NCBI GenBank assembly: GCA_036365515.1
Contig: CM070876.1
Location: 126,174,394 to 126,238,393, forward strand
Direction of reading: 5' to 3'
Origin: Torymus aiolomorphi
Lineage: Eukaryota; Arthropoda; Insecta; Hymenoptera; Torymidae
Length of the DNA: 64,000 nucleotides
Each line of letters begins with the position of its first letter. The stretch's first letter is position 1. Below are positions 56,745 through 64,000 of the stretch, piece after piece. The notes beneath the pieces were generated by a model. It made no database searches and was not told where the DNA came from. It worked only from the letters and a program-made list of their open reading frames with translations. The position numbers and the translations under genes are program-made.

Positions 56745-59330
56745 ATGGAAGAGATGCAGTATTTGATTGAATGCGAAGATACATCATTATGCGTCATTTA
56801 CAAACGCTCAATTTTAATTGACGAAGATAACAAGCTCATCAAAGGAGCAGAAATCCATTTTTTGTGGCCGGAAGACTCCGATAAAGGGATCCCTTATACA
56901 GGGAAAATCCTCAATATGTCTAGTGAGTAAAAATACAAAAACATATAGGAAATTATTTTTAAGCTATTTCTCTTTTGCCTTCGCTGTCGACGCGCCGTGT
57001 TATTACGATTCGTTTATTCATAAATCTTAATATTCTAAAGCAAATACGTATTTATACTTCGTCAAAAAATCCTCTAAATCATTATTATAATAAGATTATT
57101 ATTATTTTAGAAAATGAAGATGAATTATTGGAACAGTTAGATAAATTGTACAAATCTACAAGTAATAAAAAGTAAAAAAACTCTGAAATAGCGAAGAAAA
57201 CATCTAAAAAAAACAGTGCAAGCGAAAAATTCTCAAGTAAGTAAAAAAAAATTCGAATTTGATGAAATAATTTCTCGTATATAACAATCATTTCTTATTT
57301 TCAGAAATTAGAAATGAAACCAAAGGATTTAAAAAACCGTATAAAAGAAATTACGAATATGGAAATTTTTAAAGAGTTGGGCATGACAGTTGAACCTCAA
57401 ATTGATTATCAAATTGAACCAGTTCCATCAACATCAAAGGTTTCAAATGATTTAAGCTGGGTTACTGATCAGATTACCATTTTAGAAAAATCAGTAGATA
57501 CATGTGTTACTAATCTGCAATCAACCTCTAAGGTAACTCATACCTTGCTTTTTTTCTTAATTTTTTTTCTTATATTTACGCTTATTATAACCTAAAACTT
57601 GAATTAATAAAAAAACATTTGATTTTACCTTCTTCTGCTAATCTATATCTATCTAATCTCTAAAACCTTTATTTTTCTTATGATCAATAATAATTCGCGC
57701 GGGAATAAAGTTACCTTTTAAATGATTTTTTGTTGATAATTTTGTAGAATTTACAGTTCTTGAGAGATATGCTATCGACTGAAATATCGAATGGATCTGT
57801 AAATACTGAGAAGCTTGATGACTGCTCACTCACAAATAAAAAGGAAATCTTTCATATAAAAGATGAGCCGAATAAGGCTGAATTTCAGAAATCAGTAAAA
57901 TCAAGTAGACGGTCTTACAACATGCCACCGACATTAGAGAATGAACAAGTTCAAAGTAGTGAAAAAGTATTTTGGATTTTTATTCATATTATTGCTTTTC
58001 TATGATAAGTTACTTAGTACTATTTTATTGATATATTATAGATGCAGCTTGATGTGGATTTCAATCTGAAAGATACTACATTTACACCATACGTAGATGA
58101 ATTGCCGAACAAACAAGAAACGCGCAGGCGTTCTTATAACATGCCACCTGACTTAAACAATGAAACTAATAAGCAAGATGTAAATAGTAAAAAAGTACTT
58201 AGAATTTTTATTTATAGTATCATTGCTTCTTTTAATCGTAAATTAATAATGTTTCATTAAAATTTTGTAGATGCAGCTTGATCTAGATTGCAGTCTGCAA
58301 GATGTATTGACACCGGTTGTTGCTGAGTCGCCAAACAAACAGGAAGAACAGTGTTGGCAGTTGCCACTATCTAACAAAAACCTGAATGTGGATATCAAAG
58401 TTGAACGAGATTTTCATACGCCCGGCATTGGTGAATCATTAAGCAAAAATTTGAAGTCGTCAAGACGAACGATTTATATTGACTCGTCAGATGATGAAAG
58501 TCCTAAGAAAAAAAAAAATACTTTTCGATTCTGATAATGATTTTGGAAAATTTGACGATGATACTGCTGATGAATTTGAAATAGTAATACGCCTAAACAC
58601 AAAAGTGTGCGCATGTGTTCATATATATATACACACACACATACACACACATACATACGGACATAATATACTTTCACGCATATATACATATATACATTGT
58701 TTTCTATAATATATTTTAGATGGATGAATTAGAAAACAAGAGGAAGTTAGAAAATCAGAAAAGATTTATTAATCCACTATACAAACTTTCGAACCAGAAT
58801 GAGGAATGCTTTAGTGGACCAGGAAAGGAGAATATTAATGAAACGTATGATGATGATGGAATGTGGACGTTGAAGTATCGAAGTGTTGATGACGATAATG
58901 ATGTAACTATTGTTTATAATAATATTGTAAAGTACAAGAAGTTAAGACAATATTTTAAAAATCTAATTTATGATTAATAGCTCAGAGAACTTGTAAAGGG
59001 ATCAAAAATATATGTCAGTAATTACGAACTGCAAAATTTGAAAAAGTAGCTGATCGATCCAAATCGCATACCGTTCTTGCGAGAAATCTACTTATATTAG
59101 TATTCAAACAAAAGACATTGGAGATGTGTTCCGCCAAGGGGAAAGTTGCAAATGGCAAGGGGTCGAAAGAAGAGGCAAGACCCGGTCTGCATCAAAAAGC
59201 CGTGACAGCTATTTTGTGTAAGTTACAAAATATTTACAAATAATTCTACAAAACTTTACATAATCTTCTAATTTTCAGCATACGCCCGTAATCATGCAAA
59301 GTTTCGAAAATGATCCGTAGTAGATGACCG
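56745..59330 (+). pseudogene. Multi-exon gene with C-terminal BEN-like domain
   Basis: Exon series inferred from ORFs and splice sites: 56745-56922 (MEEMQYLIECED..., donor GTGAGT), 57111-57236, 57305-57532, 57748-57966, 58042-58194, 58271-58604, 58720-~58974 and ~58981-59220, with a last piece after an acceptor near 59279. Exons 5 and 6 both start MQLD.D, and exons 4 and 5 share RRSYNMPP, so exons were duplicated. The 58981-59330 part resembles a BEN domain: ELVKGSKIYVSNYEL, DPNRIPFLREI, then LHQKAVTAIL and YARNHAKFRK. BEN domains bind DNA or chromatin. In-frame TAA/TAG codons (57173, 58975-58980 and later) and an A-run frameshift near 58510 show decay. Boundaries are approximate. Confidence 0.55.
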
Positions 59331-59664
59331 ATTGGTTTTGAAAAGTGCGGCCAAAAATTAATTGAGTATAAGGACGCAAAAGATCGAAAATAAAAAAAGG
59401 AAAAATTTTTCTTATTAGTTAATACTATTAACGTATGTTAATTAAATATTGTTCATTATAATTATTATGGTTACAAAATACATAAGTTTTAAATACTTAA
59501 AAAAACTATGTACATCATTTATCCTCTACACTTAATTTTTTACAGAATGTATACAATTTTGGATCGGTTGTATACAAATTATATAGAATCATTCCGAGAT
59601 ACAATTTGTATATAAGGGCTTGATAAAAGTTGTAAACAATCTGGATTAATCATTTTTACGTGGG

Positions 59665-62003
59665 TAAGGAATATCTGGATTCGCAGATTACGAATCCCAA
59701 CTCAGATTTTCAGAATTCAAACTGACTGATCGAAGATGGAGGCGAAATATTCTAAAACTACTGGATTTTGCTGTAAATTGTATATAAGGGGTATCTGGAT
59801 TCGCTGATTACGAATCCCAAATCGGATTTTCAGAAATCAAAATGGCTGATCGAAGATGGAGGCGATGTATTCAAAAACTACTGGAATTTGCTGAAAATTG
59901 TATATAAGGGGTATGTGGATTCGCTGATTACGAATCACAACTCAGATTTTCAGAATTCAAAATAGCTTATCGAAGATGGAGGTGAAATATTCAAATACTA
60001 CTGGATTTGCTGAAAATTGTATAAAAGAGACTTCTGGATTCGCTGATTACGAATCTGAACTCAGATTTTGAAAATTCAAAATGGCGGATTCGAAAATGGT
60101 GGTCAAATATTGAAATATTATTGGATTTTGCTGATAATTGTATATACGGAACTTTTGGTTTCGCTGATTACGAATCTGAACATATATTGTGAAAATTCAG
60201 GCTGGTGGACCCAAGATCGCTAACAAAAATTTAAATTTTACTTGATTTTGCTAAAAATTGTATAGAGTGGGTTTCCGGTTTCGCCTATTAGGAATCGTAA
60301 CTCATATTTTGAAAATTCAAAATAGAGGACCCAAGATGGCTTCCAAAAATTGAAATATTACTAGATTTTGCTGAAAATTGTATATACGGGATTTCTGAAT
60401 TCGATTATGACGGATCTGAACTAAGATTTTAAAAATTCAAAATGGCGGCAAAATATTTAAATTATACTGGCTTTTGCTAAAAATTGTATATAGGAGGTTT
60501 CTATATTCGCTGATTATGAATCTGAACTCAGATTTTCAGAATTCAAAATGGCTGATCGAAGATGGAGGCCAAATATTCAAATATTATTGGATTTTGCTGA
60601 AAATTATATATAGGCGTATCTGGATCCGCTGATTATGAATCTGAACTCAGATTTTGAAAATTGAAAATAGAGGAAACAAGATGGATGCCAAAAATTGAAT
60701 TATTACTGGATTTTGCTGAAAATTATATATAACGGGTATCTGGATTCGCTGATTACGAATCGCAAATCAGATTTGCAGAATTCAAAATGGCTGAACGAAG
60801 ATGGAGGCGAAATATTCAAAAACTACTGGAATTTGCTGAAAATTGTATATACGGGGTTTGTGGATTCGCTTATTACGAATCACAACTCAGATTTTCAGAA
60901 TTCAAAATGGCTGATCGGAGATGGAGTCAAAATATTCAAAAACTACTGGAATTTGCTGAAAATTATATATAAGGGGTATGTGGATTCACTGATTACGAAT
61001 CACAACTCAGATTTTCAGAATTCAAAATGGCTGATCGAAGATGGAGGCGAAATATTCAACTACTACTGCATTTGCTGAAAATTGTATATAAGGGATTTCT
61101 GGATACGCTGATTACGAATCACAACTCGGATTTTTAGAATTCAAAATGGCTGATGAAAGATGGAGGCGAAATATTGAAATATTATTGGATTTTGCTGAAA
61201 ATTGTATATACCGGATTTTTGGTTTCGCTGATTATGAATCTGAACATATGTTTTGAAAATTCAGTCTGGTGGACTCAAGATGACTAACAAAAATTGAAAT
61301 TTTACTCGAGTTTGCTAAAAATTGTCTACAGTGGGTTTTCGGATTCGGCAATTGGGAATCGTAACTCATATTTTGAAAATTCAAAATAGAGGACCCAAGA
61401 TGGCTTCCAAAAATTGAAATATTACTAGATTTTGCTGAAAATTGTATATACGGGATTTCTGAATTCGATTATGACGGATCTGAACTAAGATTTTAAAAAT
61501 TCAAAATGGCGGCAAAATATTTAAATTATACTGGCTTTTGCTAAAAATTGTATATAGGAGGTTTCTATATTCGCTGATTACGAATCTGAACTCATATTTT
61601 GCCAATTCAAAATGGCTGCCAAATATTGAAATATTGCTGAATTTTACAATTGCATATGGGAAATTTCTGGATTCGCATGATGATGAATCAGAATTCAGAT
61701 TATAAAACTTCAAAATGTCATACCCACGATGGCGGCCAAAAATTGAACTTTTCTGTTTTGCTAAAAATTGAATATACTGAATTTCTGGATTCGCTGATTA
61801 CGAATATGAACTCAGATTTTAAAAATTCAAAATGGCAGTATAATATTGAAATAATATTGGATTTTGCAAAAAATTGTATGTATGGGGTTTCCGAATTAGC
61901 TGATTACGAATCTGAACTCAGATATTAAAAATTCAAAATGGCGGAACGAAAATGTCTGCCACGTATTGAAATATTACTGAATTTTGCTGAAAATTGTATA
62001 TAC
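59665..62003 (+). repeat. ~120-bp satellite array, central part
   Basis: About nineteen monomers of 118-121 bp. Blocks at 60180-60540 and 61250-61600 are much more alike than adjacent monomers, shown by GAGGACCCAAGATGGCTTCC at 60325 and 61389. This gives a higher-order period of about 1,064 bp, or nine monomers. Open frames here (such as 60695-61078) persist because the monomer length is near 120, a multiple of three, and are not genes. Confidence 0.9.
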
Positions 62004-62356
62004 ACGGAAAGAAGCATTCAGAGCTATAAGCCGTGAGTTATAACAGAGTAAGCGGGCACCTTCTCTGCCACCGTGTGACGGCGCGACATTCAGGCATGTC
62101 AACGATGGTCTCTAGGCAACGCTATACGGGGTGACTGCTGCAGTTGCCAGACGTGCCACTCACGCTTGCCGCCGTGCGCGTTAAAGCTTGAACTCAGTGA
62201 TAGTCACGGCCTACAGCCGTGTCACGCGAGCACCGTTCATCGAAATGACCACAGTTACAGTCATAGACGCATATGTCACGACATCCGCCGATGCTATATG
62301 GCACGCTATTTTTTTCTTGCGCATCACGGGCTGCAGCTGTGAATTCTTCTTTCCGT
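62004..62356. mobile_element. 353-bp MITE in the satellite
   Basis: Short terminal inverted repeat ACGGAAAGAAG / CTTCTTTCCGT, flanked by ATAC at 62000-62003 and 62357-62360. It is more GC-rich than the satellite and has no transposase. The superfamily is not assigned; an ORF across it (62188-62382) runs into satellite and is not a gene. Confidence 0.7.
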
Positions 62357-62360
62357 ATAC

Positions 62361-62810
62361 GGAAATCTTGATTCGATTATGACGGATCTGAACTCAGATT
62401 TTAATGATTCAAAATGGCGGCAAAATATTTAAATTATACTGGCTTTTGCTAAAAATTGTATATAGGAGGTTTATGTATTCGCTGATTACGAATCTGAACT
62501 CAGATTTTCAGAATTCAAAATGGCGGATCGAAGATGGAGGACAAATATTCAAACATTGATGGATTTTGCTGAAAATTGTATGTACGGGATTTCTAGATTG
62601 GATGATTACGAATCTGAACTCAGATTTTCAGAATTCCAAACTGCCAATCGATAATGGCTGTTACATATTGAAATATTACTGGATTTTGCTGAAAATTGTA
62701 TATACGGGATTTCTGGATTCGATTATTACGAATCTGAAATCAGATTTTAAAAATTGAAAATGGCTGCAAAATATTTAAATAATACTGGATTTTGCTAATA
62801 ATAAATCGCT
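62361..62810 (+). repeat. ~120-bp satellite array, right part
   Basis: Nearly four more monomers, ending at ...TTTGCTAATAATAAATCG. Beyond it the satellite pattern stops. Confidence 0.9.
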
Positions 62811-64000
62811 CAAAATTTTTTTACTTATAGTTTTTTATGAAAAAAACATGTTCCTAAAATTTTAGATCGATATTTGCATAAATAAAAAAGATATGCAACA
62901 TTGAAAATCCTAATTTTTTGCAATTTTTGGTTAAAATCCAAATTTATCATTTTTTTACTCAAAAATTTGGAACTTTTTGTATAGAACATTGATTGGAAAA
63001 AAGTTTGCATTTTATCTGTAGAATGTGCCAGTATTTATTTTATGACCCTTTTTGAAAGTCTCTGATTGGTTGGAATTCTACTTTTAAAACTCTTCAAAAT
63101 GCTTTTTTAACCAAATATGGTCAAGCTAATTGAAAAAAGTTATGATTTTTTGAAATATCAAGAAAAACCAATAATTAGCATTTCTGATGGTTGATTTAGA
63201 AACTTAATATTATTCATACATCCTATGTAATGGATCAAATCACTGAATTTTGTTAGAGCATCAAATAGAACATGAAACATCTATTTTCAACAATATTAGG
63301 CTTATACAATAAGCCTTATGTAATTATCAGTTATTAATTACATTCATTTTTAATTTTGTGAATATTGGATAAAAACCACTCTCTTTACGAATACACATTT
63401 CATACCTGCTTAAAATTACATTTCATAATTATCTGGTTGAAGAGGTCTTATAAAACCATATAGATCTAATAACCTATGCTTTTTTTTTGCACCAGAATCT
63501 GCAAATTTGTATTAGTTTTTATCAGACCATTTCAACAGGGTAATCTATTATTATGTGTGCATAAATTAGGTGACAAACAGTTTTGCAATGAATATTCCAA
63601 TGCCAAGATAAATACTCCTTAATTATTTATAAATAAAATGACTTTCTTGTTAGGGCTACGGCTATAGTTCCAGATATTCTTTCCTTGAACTATGTAAAAA
63701 TTAAAAACCATTTCTTTTTCCTTCATGTTCTGTAATCTCAAATTATACACTAACAGGTTTTAATTATAACAAATATGTTCATGATGTAAATCATTGGAAC
63801 GCATAGAAATAATTTATATTATCTTCCTTAGAGATAATGAATATTTCTTTGCACTCTAATGGTTTAATTCATATTTGTGATTTGAGCCCACGCGAGGGAG
63901 TAGGAAATAATTTTTCATTTTTTGACTCATAGACAAATATTTGAAATTGCATTGAAACCATTACTTTAAACATTATTACATGTTTGTGTAATGTGAATGT
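62811..64000. other. AT-rich DNA, nothing recognised
   Basis: About 1.2 kb of AT-rich sequence to the window end. No ORF over 61 codons, no long repeat and no RNA gene seen. Confidence 0.5.

Larger units (their letters stand above)
52666..59664. mobile_element. 6,999-bp TNP2-type (CMC-like) DNA transposon
   Basis: Inserted in the satellite with a TA duplication (52664-52665 and 59665-59666). Terminal inverted repeats of about 130 bp (52666-52795 and 59535-59664) start CCCACGTAAAAATGATTAATC. It carries two divergent genes: a transposase on the minus strand and a BEN-like multi-exon gene on the plus strand. The transposase resembles the TNP2/EnSpm-CMC group. CMC TIRs canonically begin CACTA or CACTG, so this CCCACG end with a TA duplication is unusual. 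Both genes contain stops, so the copy is probably dead. Confidence 0.85.

Noticed and set aside
60695..61078. 127-codon ORF with three 40-residue repeats
   Set aside because: The satellite monomer is ~120 bp, so a frame can stay open across units; no evidence of a protein.
62188..62382. 64-codon Thr/Val-rich ORF
   Set aside because: It spans the MITE end and runs into satellite, so it cannot be a conserved gene.

Overview
The window reads as repeat-rich arthropod (probably insect) nuclear DNA. BEL/Pao, Ty3/gypsy, a Jockey/CR1-like non-LTR element, Penelope-like elements (PLE), a Helitron and a TNP2-type DNA transposon occur together, in eukaryotic AT-rich DNA with splice signals, microsatellites and satellite DNA. 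BEL/Pao restricts it to metazoans; the insect call is inference. I see no convincing conserved host gene, rRNA or tRNA. Almost every supportable feature is a transposable element, a relic of one, or satellite DNA.

Layout. (1) 1-11291: a Ty3/gypsy-type LTR element (LTRs 65-472 and 10934-11291) with a broken gag, a pol ORF, an AT-hook tail and an extra third ORF. A 5'-truncated non-LTR element (7480-9111) interrupts its integrase. Bases 1-64 look like the 3' internal end of another copy, so the LTR at 65 may be shared by two elements. (2) 11292-13520: AT-rich, nothing recognised. (3) 13521-18370, minus strand: a decayed gag-protease element whose Gag carries at least 11 CCHC zinc knuckles. It is interrupted by two PLE-like, hammerhead-bearing insertions, one of them a 187-bp-arm palindrome. 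(4) 18826-20296: a possible small spliced gene with duplicated exons. (5) 20815-27362: foldback (long inverted repeat) elements and related tandem repeats. (6) 27578-35840, minus strand: a Helitron with its 3' hairpin/CTAG end and a decayed PIF1-like helicase, split by a 5.3 kb composite of three PLE copies (28672-33996) that has a 13-bp target duplication.

(7) 36993-40725: a BEL/Pao element with a large internal deletion. (8) 41340-43400: inverted and tandem repeats. (9) 45322-46245: a solo LTR. (10) 46361-49252: a hairpin-type element with 1.16-kb arms. (11) 49281-50552: another foldback with 0.54-kb arms. (12) 50941-50983: a second Helitron-type 3' end. (13) 52055-62810: a ~120-bp satellite array split by a 6,999-bp DNA transposon (52666-59664; TIRs begin CCCACG; TA duplication) and by a 353-bp MITE. 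The transposon carries a TNP2-like transposase gene (minus) and, divergently, a multi-exon gene ending in a BEN-like domain (plus). (14) 62811-64000: AT-rich, nothing recognised.

How the parts work together: within each element the genes form a replication or transposition unit (Gag/protease/RT/RNase H/integrase; RT plus GIY-YIG endonuclease with hammerhead ribozymes; helicase with its terminal hairpin; transposase plus BEN protein). The nesting order gives relative ages: Helitron before PLE, satellite before the TNP2 element and MITE, gypsy before the non-LTR element, gag-pro element before the PLE palindrome. Nearly all coding units carry stops or frameshifts. All calls come from reading the sequence; no database search was possible.
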